Assembly (NCBI GenBank): GCA_003116975.1
Contig: BGKB01000043.1
Location: forward strand, 391,353 to 455,352
From: Aurantiochytrium sp. KH105
Taxonomy: Eukaryota; Sar; Bigyra; Thraustochytrida; Thraustochytriidae
Direction: 5' to 3'
DNA length: 64,000 bases
Notes under the pieces: model-generated
What the model was told of the DNA's origin: nothing
Database searches by the model: none
The model's input: only the letters and a program-made list of their open reading frames with translations
Shown: positions 52,125-61,394 of the stretch, in pieces
How positions within the stretch are numbered: position 1 is the stretch's first letter
How the letters are laid out: every line of letters begins with the position of its first letter
Translations under genes and position numbers: made by a program

Positions 52125-52802
52125 TCAATTGAGACTTGCTCGCCGAACGAGGGGCGGATGATCGTCTGTGGCTTCTTTCGATCCAAATGCAAGGTCGTTC
52201 AACACCATTTGGGTTTTAGCAACCTCTTCTTGGAGCTTGGCTTTGCGGACGTGACTCGCGATGGACTTGGAATGATTCCGAAGACGCTCCCAGTTCTTGA
52301 ATTCGTCTGATCCACGAACGAAATTTGTAGTTTGCGCTCGCGACGACCGATCTTGCATGCGATGCACGACTGCTTGCGCGACAGAGAAACGACGAAGACT
52401 GTTATCGATCGAGGCCTCAACATCTTCGCTCGTGCGCCGGATATCGCGAAGACTTCTGAAAATCTCGCGCTGGCTGCGGCGCACTTCAAGCACCGAGCCC
52501 TGCAAGTCCGCCAGAGATCCTCGACGCATTGATTTGGTGCCTTCGAGCTGGATCTGGGCAAAGGCATCTTCGACGTCGCCCGACTCGACCTTGTCGAGGA
52601 ATTCTTTAGCCCGCTCGCCAGGGGATTTGGGCGAAGCCGGGGATGCCTTGGTGGCAACGAGGCCCTTCGGAGATGTCGGCGACGCGGAGGACTGCCGACC
52701 TTTGCCGACTCCGACTGCCTTGACGTGAAGTCCGAGTGCGCCTTGGCGGCCGCCCTCCTCTCGGCTTAGCCCCTGCTCTTCGTGTGCAGCAGGGCCCTCC
52801 AT
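52125..52802 (-). CDS. Unrecognised helical protein
   Basis: A 225-residue protein. The first 65 residues are Gly/Ser/Pro-rich with repeated ASPxSP words. From about residue 66 it is charged and helix-prone (ERAKEFLDKVESGDVEDAF), followed by a long amphipathic helix region (VLEVRRSQREIFRSLRDIRR to about 155) and a final helix (about 175-210). I see no enzyme motif, signal peptide or membrane segment. The pattern fits a small coiled-coil subunit of a larger complex. ATG at 52802 is directly followed by MEGPAAHEEQ; the frame ends in TGA at 52125. It lies on the same strand as TAF1, downstream of it. Confidence 0.65.
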   Translation of the reverse strand: MEGPAAHEEQGLSREEGGRQGALGLHVKAVGVGKGRQSSASPTSPKGLVATKASPASPKSPGERAKEFLDKVESGDVEDAFAQIQLEGTKSMRRGSLADLQGSVLEVRRSQREIFRSLRDIRRTSEDVEASIDNSLRRFSVAQAVVHRMQDRSSRAQTTNFVRGSDEFKNWERLRNHSKSIASHVRKAKLQEEVAKTQMVLNDLAFGSKEATDDHPPLVRRASLN

Positions 52803-53355
52803 GTTTACAAAAGCTTGCAGATTTTCAGGAACTCGTGCAGCTCTTCTTCGGAATGGGAGTGTGTTCGCTCAATCAACGTCGAGGCATGCACGCATGCGTG
52901 TGCGTACGCACGCACGCTTGCTTGCTTGCCTGCCTGGTCGCTTGCTTGCTCACGCAGAGCGCGCTATGCTTTGAACCCGGACGGAGCCTCCATGCGCATA
53001 CTTCATCTTTGATTAATTTATCCGTTGAGCTCCGAGGTACACTGGCACTGCACTGGCAGACGCCATGATGGCATTACAGAGGCTCTGGGTCAGGCTCAGC
53101 CAAGTCAGCGTCCGTCTCAGGGTTGATTTCCGAGTCAAATCAAAATTAAAGTTCAAGAATTCACGTCAGGCTGGGCCCCAAGCATGGCTAGCCCACTGGC
53201 TGACAGACAGCTATTTCGTGACTTCAATGTTGTCAATCTTACTTTTTCACTTTGATACCGAGGCAGGCAGGCAGGCAGACAGGCAAGCAGGTAGGCAGGC
53301 AGGCAGGAAGGCCCATAGACAGACAAATCACGCCCAATGAAGGGAGATAGTTGAT
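52803..53355. other. Spacer between TAF1 and the helical protein gene
   Basis: No gene recognised. It contains CGCA/CTTG-type repeats (52900-52960) near the helical gene's start and an AGGC-type repeat (53262-53312) near the TAF1 stop. Confidence 0.5.
53262..53312. repeat. AGGC/AGAC tetranucleotide repeat
   Basis: About 12 units of GGCA with substitutions in CAGG/CAGA/CAAG form, 4-bp period. Confidence 0.75.
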
Positions 53356-56300
53356 CTACACAATTTCCTCTTCCTCCTCCTCTTCCTCGACAACATTGTC
53401 GCTATTCTCGAGATCGATGTTGAAGAGTTCGCTCGCGGCTGGACTCGGTGCAGGAAGCGGCGTCATTCCTGGGCCAGGCGAAGGCGAGGGCATAGGAAAA
53501 CTGATTCCTGGGCTCGGACTCGGGCGGGGCATATCCGGACCCGGACTGGGCGTCGGACCGCCGCTGAAAAAGTCATTGCCAGGCGTCGCCGAGGGCCCAT
53601 CATCGTCCGCAAATGGGTCAAAGCTCATAGACGACTGTGAAGAAAGGTTCGCTTGCTGCTGCTGCTTTGGCTGCTGCGCCATGGTTGACGATGACGACGA
53701 TGACGAGGAACTTCCTCCAGCGGCAGCAGCGGTTGGGGGATTTGGCATCGCCTTAAAGAGAGAGTTCACTTTGCGGCGCTTGTTTGACCCGGCGCCTGAA
53801 CCAGACGATGAAGGGGGCGGAGGCGCTGCTGCGCCACTGTCGATAATGTTCTGCTCGAGCTGTGCGAGAACGTCGCTCATCTTGGCCATAGAATTCTCTG
53901 CCGTGCTCACAAGCTCGCGCGCCTTGCGCGTGATTTCGTTCTCATTGCCATTGAAAGTGGCGGCATTGCTCAGCATAAGGTTGAGATCTTCCATGAAGCC
54001 CGCGCGAGAGGTGTACTGCAAACCCTCGATCTTCTGCTTGATCTTGCCCAAGTACATGGGCTTTTTGATGATATCGTAATACCGGGGGACAGCTTGCTTG
54101 TTAACCTTCTTTCGAAAGAGCTCGGCCTCGCGCATCACGTAAAGCTCCTGATACACCTTCATGAGTTTTTCGCTCAGGTCTGACACGGGGCCCACACGCC
54201 TGTTGCCACCCCGTTTCTGTCGCTTGGCAGACTTGCTCGAGGGCTCGGTCTTGCCACCGAGCTGGCGCTTGCGCGCCTGTAGGAAACTCTTGACGCCCGT
54301 GCGCTGGCTAATGCGGCCCACCACGGGGGGAACAGATGGGGCTATGGGCAACTTCAATTTCAGACCCTTCATTTTCACCTGGTCGTTGTCCTTGAGCTCA
54401 AAGTGGTTAAGCGGGCAGATGCGCGCATTGCTCACGTGTCCAGGAAGACCGCAAGTGCGGCAGCGCTTTTGATCGCCCTCCGCTTTGACGGTTGAAGGCC
54501 AGTTCTTGCCGTACTGACGAATGTTCGCCTGATACTCTTCAAAACGTTTCTTGCCCTCGATACGGTCTCGCTCCTGCACCCTCGGCGGAGGTGGAGCGCG
54601 ATTACGCGCTTTGCTGTCCAGCGCAGGCCGCGTGAGCCTCCGCGAGCCCTCCGCAAGGCTCTCGCGCTTGCGAATATCTTCGCGCACCTGTTTGACGAGC
54701 TCTGGAGCCTTGATGTACTCGACGCTGACCTCAGTCTCCCCGTTGGGAAGGTTGCGAATCACCGTGCGCCGCACCACCTGCTGCTTGCGGAAAGGAGGCT
54801 GACCAGGGAGGTTGGCCGGGATCTGCCTCATTTTGGCACGATCCGCAGCTTCCTTCAGGATTGCCTCGTTCTTTTGCTTGTCATCATCCGTCATGTGGCG
54901 CTTGGTGATGTTCTGCTTGAATAGAGCAAGCATTCGCTCCTCGTCACTCATGCGCTCTCCCTTCTTTTTCCCAGCCGCCGCGCCTGACGCGCCGTCTTTC
55001 TGGTCGAGAAGGTTCTCGCTGGACTGCATCGGGCCTGCCAGACTTGCTTTGAACATGTCCAGATTTGCGCCGCCATCGTCCGAATCATCGGAGGAGTCTG
55101 AGTCCGAGTCCGAATCATCATCCTTGGCCGCGGCGCCAGACGCTTTGTTTGCGCCAGAAGCAGCTCCGGAGGTCGCGGCAGGCCCAGTGCCCGCGGCAGA
55201 TGCGCTTGCCTTGGCTGCCTTCTTTTTCGCCTTTTTTGCAGCCTTGGCCTGTTTTCTTGCCTCCTTGTCGTCAGCTTTGGAGCCAGACTTGTCGTCAGTC
55301 TTGGCATCTGCTTTTGCGTCAACTCCCGCGGCGTTCGCCTTGCTTGTTGAAGCCGCATCGGAGCCGGCGGCTCCGGGCTCGGTCACGTTCGCCGCTCCAC
55401 CTTCGTCGACAGAGCTTGCGTCAGAGTCATCCGAGTCATCCGAGTCCGAGTCACTGTCGAGATCTTCAAGAATCGCTTCATCCTCTTGCTCCATCTTGGC
55501 CGAAGATTTGGCTTTGGCGGACTTGGGATTCCCATCCTCGTCCTCCTCGTTTTCTGCTGCCTCGTCGTCTTCGTCCTCGTCCTCATCTTCTTCGTTCTCA
55601 TCGTCCTCGTCATCCTCGTCGTCTGCATCGTCATCCTTGCCGCCATCTTCGCCGTCGTCACCGTCTGCGTCGTCCTCGCCCTCCTCTTGACCGTCTTCAC
55701 CATTGGCCTTGCGCTTGCGCTTCTCGGCACGTTCGCGCTTACGCTTTTCCTTTTTACGCGCCTTGCGCTCGCGCCGCTTTTCCTCTTCAAGAACGTACGC
55801 GGGGGGTTGCTGCTGGCTAATAGCCTTAATCTGCTTCTCAAAGAGAGCGTTGACGCGCTTTTGCACAACGTCGCGCTCACGAATGTCCTTCTCGGTAAGC
55901 TTGGGCGCGTTGCGTGCAAACTTTGTGAGAAAAGGAATGTTAGCAGCGCCACCGTAGGCAGAGGCGTACTCTTCGACAAGCATGATGCGATCCCAGCGGT
56001 CGAGGAGATCAATCTCCTCCCATTCGTGGCCAAAAAGAGAAAGAATTTTGGCGCCCACCTCGAGGGTGAGACCACGCAGATCGCGCTCAGTACCACCATA
56101 CCGGTCACTGCGCTTTTTCTTTTCATTGTTGTCCTGTTGTTTGTCCTCTGCATCGGCAGCTTTAACAGCACTAAGGGCAGCTGCAGTGGCAGCAGCGCCA
56201 GCCACCATTCGGTGCCGAAACTTGTTGCGCGCCCCCTTACGAATGGAACCCTCAATAGACTCTGGCAAGTAGCTAATAGCCTCATGTCGGCCCGAGGGCT

Positions 56301-59300
56301 CGCCGAGACCGATGAGCTTGAGGCGTGGCTGCTCGGCAGCCTTGTTGTTGATATAGCTCTGGGTCAGGTACCAGGGCGTGAGCTGGAGCTCATCGACAAT
56401 AAATTGCGCGGCACGAAGCTCCTGCTGTGCAGTGGGCGAGAGCACGTTGTGTTTGCGCGCAATCTCGCGCTCGTGCTGCGACCCGGGTACCACGCCATGC
56501 GTGCCGCCAGAGAGCACGGCCTCTTTGAGCGCAAAACCGGCGCGCTCCTTGAGGTGGTAAAAATCCATGAGCACAGCTTGAGCGTGCATCACACGCGTCA
56601 CCTCGCACATGGAGGTCAGTTCAATACTGCGATCGCGAAGCCTCTGCAAGCCTGCCTGCAGGCTCTCATACTGGCACATGCCCGGTCCCGAGATTTTTTC
56701 ACGCAAGTCGTTCAGGTTTGCAGCCTCGCTGGTGTTGAGCACGACGCGGCCCCGATTCACGTGCGCGACCCGCTTGAGCGACTTTTGCACCACGGCCGGA
56801 GCAATGAGCGAGAACATGTGCTCGAGCGTCTTGGAGTCCATGGCAACCTGGACGAGATTATTTCGCTTGCGCGGCTCGACCTGGCTGTTGCGTTTGCGCT
56901 GCTCGCGGTTGAAGCGCCGAATCACCTGGTAGTCGACGAACCAATCAAGGAACTCGCGCATCTTGGCACGCTTGTTCGCGCGCGTCTCGGCCGTTCCGGG
57001 GTGAAAAACCTCACGCTGTGGCTCGGTTTGGCCCACGAGGTAGAGGGATTTGATGTTGCGAATATAGACGTCTTCCTTGGAACCTGCGCCATCGGCGCCC
57101 GTTCCAGTTGACGAAGAGCCCTTGCGCTTGGGTCTGACGAGCAAAAAGTCTGTCTTGCTGACCTTGTGCTCGCAGACCGGGGCAACGATGAGGTCGTTGA
57201 CAATCGCCGGATACATTTCCTTCGGCCGCAGAATGGCAAAAAAGGGCGACCGGTCGCCTGGCTGCAGGACCACGGGGCGTCCGTGGCCAGGCGGAGTTGG
57301 CGGGATAAAGCTCTCGTCTGTGGGCTTGTCGGCCTGATAAAAGTTACAAAGCATCGAGGCCATGCCCACGTTGCACAAGAGCGGCGGGCGCTCTTCCATG
57401 TACTCAAAAAGACAAATTGCGCCGGTGGACCCACTAATGTCAGCACGCGTCCAGTTTTTGCGGTTCTGGCGAATACCGCCGTCGATACCCGCGTGGAAGA
57501 TGGTGTGCTTGCCGACCTGCAATGGAACTTCCGGATTGACCACCACTTCGGGGCGATGGAGACGACGCGCGTCGGCTGCCTTGAGCTCGGCCTTGTATTC
57601 TTGCACAATGACCTCTTTGGGAATCTGAGGCAGCCGGCGGCAGCGAAGCCTTTCGCTGATGCCGCGACCCATCTCCGTGTTGCTCTCGTTCTTCTCATCG
57701 ATAAAGCGGAAGTAGCCATTCTCGCGAAGCTTGGTCCTGCGCTCGTCTTTACTAATCTTTTTGAGTTGCTTGAGACCCATTGCGCTCTTCTCGAAGACTT
57801 CTTTCTTTTTCTTCTCAACGACCATGGCCTCTCTGGCCAGAACCGCGCCCGGGCGGACATCGTTTCCGTACGCCTCGACAATCTCGTCTCTGGTGAGACA
57901 GCCCGTGTCATTGGCAGAGACGACGAGAGGCGCTCCGAAGGAAGCGTCAATGACGACGCGTTTATCGAGGAGGTCTTCATCCCAGCAAATCTGTTCAAGC
58001 CACATGCATGATGCGAGCTCTTGGTTCATCGGTGTGCGAAGATACTGGCTGACCGCCAGCTCGGTGGCCGAGACTCGAGGGGGCGGGTTTTCCATCTCGT
58101 CTGCGAAGACGCCCCAGTTGCTCGAGGTGCCCAGAGTCTGGGTTGGCAGCGAGACTTGAAAAATTTGTGCATTCGATCCCGTCGTCATACTCATTGAGCC
58201 TCCAGTTGCGCCTGCGCCGGCCCCAGCGGGGCCACTCGAGCTCCACTCGACATCAAAGTCATCGTCATCATCAGAATCGTCCACGTCCATTGCATCAGGA
58301 TTCTTGCTGGACGATGGTAGTGGCGGAGGCGGAGGCGGTGGGGCAGACGACAGCTGCTGCTGCTGCTGCGGCTGTACGGGGGATGTAGGAGACCCTTTGC
58401 TCTTGCTGAGAACTATTTTGGGAATGTTAATCTTGGGGGAACGCGGTGAGGAGGCGCCACTTTTCTTGGCGTCTTGACTCGCACTGGGCGATACTGCAGC
58501 GACATCAGGTTTGGCGGGTGGCACGGAAATATTCTTGCTGTCCAGGCTGGAAATTGAGATTGGTTGTGCGCTGACACTCGTCGATTTGGAGACGATTGCA
58601 GTCGATGAAGAGGCATTCTTGCTGTCGTTGCCGCTGGTTTCACTGCCAGCGGTGTCTTCTTCATCATCCCCCCAGCTGATTGAATTTTCCCATGCTGTAT
58701 CGATGGCGGCCACAACGGAGTCCCGCTTGGTCGGCATTTCGAGAAGGTCGGTGCAGCTTGTAATCGAGCTCTCCTCAGAGAGTGCTTTGTTTCCGTGTGA
58801 AATTTTGGTGCTTGCCGCGGCGCTGGTCGATGCATCCATATGACCATTTGCGCTGCCCGGAGTACCCTTACTAGAGGCGTGACCGTTGGCCAAAGACTCG
58901 AGAGGCTTGATCTGTTTTGCGTCGGCGCGCTCAGCAAAAGAAGAGTTGTCCGAGTCCGAGTCGTCGTCGGAGAGATCCTCCTCAATCACGTGGCCAATCG
59001 GAAGTTGCTCCGCGGGCGTACCCAAAAGAGAGAAACCCACGGAGTGACAAAGGACTTGGGCCTTTTCAAGCGCATCGTGCTCCCAGGTTTCTTCGTTCAC
59101 CTTGACCTCGCGTCTGTTACGCTTGATAACTTTGTCGGCTGGCACGAGCGGGTGCTGCTGGCCGGCCTCGGAGGGGAGGAGCGCGGAAAAGCGCAAGACG
59201 GGCTCGCCACTATCATCGACAAGCTTGGGAAAACGCGCCAGCTCCTGGTTGCCGAGCTCTTTGACTTCGTCCTCGGAAAGCTTGCTCATGATACCTCGAG

Positions 59301-59385
59301 GAGCGTAGCGGCCATCCTCCCGCGAAGGCGCTGCTTTGGCCGAAGGCGCGGCGCGGCCCGCCGCGGTCCATCTCGCAAGAGACAT
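53356..59385 (-). CDS. TAF1, largest subunit of general transcription factor TFIID
   Basis: A 2,009-residue nuclear protein. The conserved core (DUF3591/histone-acetyltransferase region) runs from about residue 600 to 1120 and includes LLCNVGMASMLCNFYQ near 672 and the GSIRKGARNKFRHRM segment near 1052. A very acidic and Lys-rich low-complexity block follows (about 1180-1450), then a CCHC zinc knuckle (CRTCGLPGHVSNARIC, near 1645). One bromodomain lies at about 1735-1830, with RYYDIIKKPMYLGKI and the acetyl-lysine Asn in the AATFNGNENEI stretch. The C terminus is Ser/Pro/Gln-rich and ends in an acidic Glu run. TAF1 anchors TFIID at core promoters. Animals have two bromodomains; this protein has one. 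ATG at 59385; a second in-frame ATG at residue 33 is possible. Confidence 0.93.
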   Translation of the reverse strand: MSLARWTAAGRAAPSAKAAPSREDGRYAPRGIMSKLSEDEVKELGNQELARFPKLVDDSGEPVLRFSALLPSEAGQQHPLVPADKVIKRNRREVKVNEETWEHDALEKAQVLCHSVGFSLLGTPAEQLPIGHVIEEDLSDDDSDSDNSSFAERADAKQIKPLESLANGHASSKGTPGSANGHMDASTSAAASTKISHGNKALSEESSITSCTDLLEMPTKRDSVVAAIDTAWENSISWGDDEEDTAGSETSGNDSKNASSSTAIVSKSTSVSAQPISISSLDSKNISVPPAKPDVAAVSPSASQDAKKSGASSPRSPKINIPKIVLSKSKGSPTSPVQPQQQQQLSSAPPPPPPPLPSSSKNPDAMDVDDSDDDDDFDVEWSSSGPAGAGAGATGGSMSMTTGSNAQIFQVSLPTQTLGTSSNWGVFADEMENPPPRVSATELAVSQYLRTPMNQELASCMWLEQICWDEDLLDKRVVIDASFGAPLVVSANDTGCLTRDEIVEAYGNDVRPGAVLAREAMVVEKKKKEVFEKSAMGLKQLKKISKDERRTKLRENGYFRFIDEKNESNTEMGRGISERLRCRRLPQIPKEVIVQEYKAELKAADARRLHRPEVVVNPEVPLQVGKHTIFHAGIDGGIRQNRKNWTRADISGSTGAICLFEYMEERPPLLCNVGMASMLCNFYQADKPTDESFIPPTPPGHGRPVVLQPGDRSPFFAILRPKEMYPAIVNDLIVAPVCEHKVSKTDFLLVRPKRKGSSSTGTGADGAGSKEDVYIRNIKSLYLVGQTEPQREVFHPGTAETRANKRAKMREFLDWFVDYQVIRRFNREQRKRNSQVEPRKRNNLVQVAMDSKTLEHMFSLIAPAVVQKSLKRVAHVNRGRVVLNTSEAANLNDLREKISGPGMCQYESLQAGLQRLRDRSIELTSMCEVTRVMHAQAVLMDFYHLKERAGFALKEAVLSGGTHGVVPGSQHEREIARKHNVLSPTAQQELRAAQFIVDELQLTPWYLTQSYINNKAAEQPRLKLIGLGEPSGRHEAISYLPESIEGSIRKGARNKFRHRMVAGAAATAAALSAVKAADAEDKQQDNNEKKKRSDRYGGTERDLRGLTLEVGAKILSLFGHEWEEIDLLDRWDRIMLVEEYASAYGGAANIPFLTKFARNAPKLTEKDIRERDVVQKRVNALFEKQIKAISQQQPPAYVLEEEKRRERKARKKEKRKRERAEKRKRKANGEDGQEEGEDDADGDDGEDGGKDDDADDEDDEDDENEEDEDEDEDDEAAENEEDEDGNPKSAKAKSSAKMEQEDEAILEDLDSDSDSDDSDDSDASSVDEGGAANVTEPGAAGSDAASTSKANAAGVDAKADAKTDDKSGSKADDKEARKQAKAAKKAKKKAAKASASAAGTGPAATSGAASGANKASGAAAKDDDSDSDSDSSDDSDDGGANLDMFKASLAGPMQSSENLLDQKDGASGAAAGKKKGERMSDEERMLALFKQNITKRHMTDDDKQKNEAILKEAADRAKMRQIPANLPGQPPFRKQQVVRRTVIRNLPNGETEVSVEYIKAPELVKQVREDIRKRESLAEGSRRLTRPALDSKARNRAPPPPRVQERDRIEGKKRFEEYQANIRQYGKNWPSTVKAEGDQKRCRTCGLPGHVSNARICPLNHFELKDNDQVKMKGLKLKLPIAPSVPPVVGRISQRTGVKSFLQARKRQLGGKTEPSSKSAKRQKRGGNRRVGPVSDLSEKLMKVYQELYVMREAELFRKKVNKQAVPRYYDIIKKPMYLGKIKQKIEGLQYTSRAGFMEDLNLMLSNAATFNGNENEITRKARELVSTAENSMAKMSDVLAQLEQNIIDSGAAAPPPPSSSGSGAGSNKRRKVNSLFKAMPNPPTAAAAGGSSSSSSSSSTMAQQPKQQQQANLSSQSSMSFDPFADDDGPSATPGNDFFSGGPTPSPGPDMPRPSPSPGISFPMPSPSPGPGMTPLPAPSPAASELFNIDLENSDNVVEEEEEEEEIV

Positions 59386-61281
59386 GGTGAAGGATGCAAA
59401 AAGTCGGCAAAGACGCGGTCAGGGCAGAACGATCGCTGCAGCGTACTCCGGCACGAGTAGCCGGCCTGCTTGTCTGCCTGCTTGCGAGCTTGCTTGCGAG
59501 CTTGTCGGCAGCAACAAGAAGCGAGCGGCGCCGCCGGCGTCAGGCCCTAGCCACGCTACAACTCACTCGCCCGCTCGCGCTCGAGCGCGGACGCGAGCCT
59601 GCTAACGGCGGCGCAGGTCTGATTTCGGCGCACGTAGCTGCTGCGGCGACGCGCGCGGCTGCGCCCGCGCGGCCGTCGCCGCGCGAGACGTCGCGTCGGG
59701 GCTTCTTCTGTCGCCCGTCTGCGCAACGGGGTCTGTGTTCTCGAGCAAGCGAGAAGGGATGATTCGCTGCCGCGGAGCGCAGCCCTCGCGCAACAGCGTC
59801 CTGAGCCCGCGCGTGCGGGCCGCGGAGCCTGCGACCTCTCCCTTTCTCCGTCGCCCTCGCCCTCGCCCGCCGCCGCCGCCGCCGCGACCGAGCAGCCGCT
59901 GCCGCGCTCGCTCGCTCGCTCTCCGGTCGGGCTTTGGTGTTTTTTTTTTTGCGCGAGGCCTACGTATCTTGGTAGTAGTAGAAGTAGTAGCAGTAGGCCC
60001 AGTAGTAGTCTTGTGGCATAGTAGTTTATTTTAATGGTGCGAGACACGGCAGCGGCGACAGCACCTCGCTCGCTCGCTCGCTCGGAGTAGTTTGCGTATG
60101 ATTAGCAGCTGTTATGACGTCAGCTCACTTTGTAAAAAACCCTTATTTTTCCCGAGACAAACTTGTAAAAATACTCTGCTGGAAATGACTCACTTCACGT
60201 TTTCGATTTCTGGAGTTTATCTTACGTTCGGCATACAGACTGCTTGCCTGCCTGCCTGCCTGACTGCCTGCCTGCGGACGCCGCAAGGACTTCCTCGTCT
60301 TCAAGTTTTCTTTGCTTTCTTTTATAAAATTGTGAGAGCATTGAATTCTTTCCGCACGATGACGCAAGGCCTTTTGAAGGTGTGTGCGCGAGGGGCGTCA
60401 CGGTGCTCTCAATCGAAGACGCGAATTTTTCCTCGTATTCAAGCTGTACAAAGTCTCACTGAAGTTGGAGTTTGCTTTTCTTTTCATGCTCGAGGTTCGC
60501 CATGCAGGAGCACAATGTATCTACTTGCCAAAGCAAGCCATAATTACAATCTCTACCAGCAGGGACAATGATTATGGCTTTGCAGTCATTCTGCTTTTAA
60601 TCAAAAGCTAACGATTGCACATCTGGACGGGATGGATTGTCCTCCAGGCGCGCCGAAGACAGCTTTCCAAAAACGACCACCTAGATCGAATCGCCCTCGT
60701 CAATCAACCTGCGTCAAGGGCATACTTCAGATTATCCATCGCGAAGATGAGGTCTGCTTTGATCTCCTTTCGAGACTTTACAGCGATAGAAGGGGGCTTC
60801 CTTCTCGTCCTCTCCTGCCAACGACAAGACAAGCGGTTCTTGTCGTGTGTCGAGAAACTATGACCCGGGAATAATTTGCGGAACTGGAGCGGATTGGCGA
60901 GAGATCCCAATTTGCACCCCCTTCCGGAGGCCACGGTGGCGTCCAGAGAATCGAGCCGTACTGTAAGACGAGGCGCTCGTTCCTGGATCGCGCCGCGAAA
61001 TTGCTTGGAGATTTCTGATTTGGCCGCAGCTCCAGAAACGTGCGGCAGCCAATACCCAAACGTTCAAGCCAGGATGTCGAACTAAAGACGCGCCACCACC
61101 TCCAACACGCGCAGAGCAGCCAGCCAGCCAGACGGAAATTCAATCATGTACAACTTCGGCACGATGCAAGATGCGGTGACGCGCGACAATCGTGGGCCAC
61201 TTGTGTCCCAAGACGATACTCGACGCTCGTCTCCTTTGCGCAAAAGGGGAGGAGGAAGTCTTCTTGCCTCGGGCGGGCGCG
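59386..61281. other. Divergent promoter region between TAF1 and GTPBP-like genes
   Basis: About 1.9 kb. The TAF1 side is GC-rich with CTTG/GCGAG repeats (59465-59508), GCTC repeats (59908-59924 and 60066-60083) and a run of T (59939-59950). The centre (60090-60600) is A/T-richer with a CCTG repeat (60243-60275). No credible gene apart from the upstream frame at 61146. Confidence 0.5.
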
Positions 61282-61394
61282 ATGAAGAAGGCGACAGAGA
61301 CCCCGACGCGACCAACAGCGATTGTGACAGCGAAAGCGACGACGACGACGACGACGACGACTGCGAGGGCGGCTTTGTCGAACTCCGAGCTTGA
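61146..61394 (+). other. Upstream open frame overlapping the GTPBP-like start
   Basis: An ATG at 61146 opens an 82-codon frame that overlaps the proposed GTPase start in another frame. Its product has an acidic end with eight consecutive Asp. The same GAC/ACG repeat reads as poly-Thr in the GTPase frame. It could be a regulatory upstream ORF, or the true N terminus joined by an intron I cannot locate. Confidence 0.3.

Noticed and set aside
60092..60571. 159-codon frame between TAF1 and the GTPase
   Set aside because: Overlapping frames in A/T-richer spacer, contains a CCTG repeat, no family resemblance.
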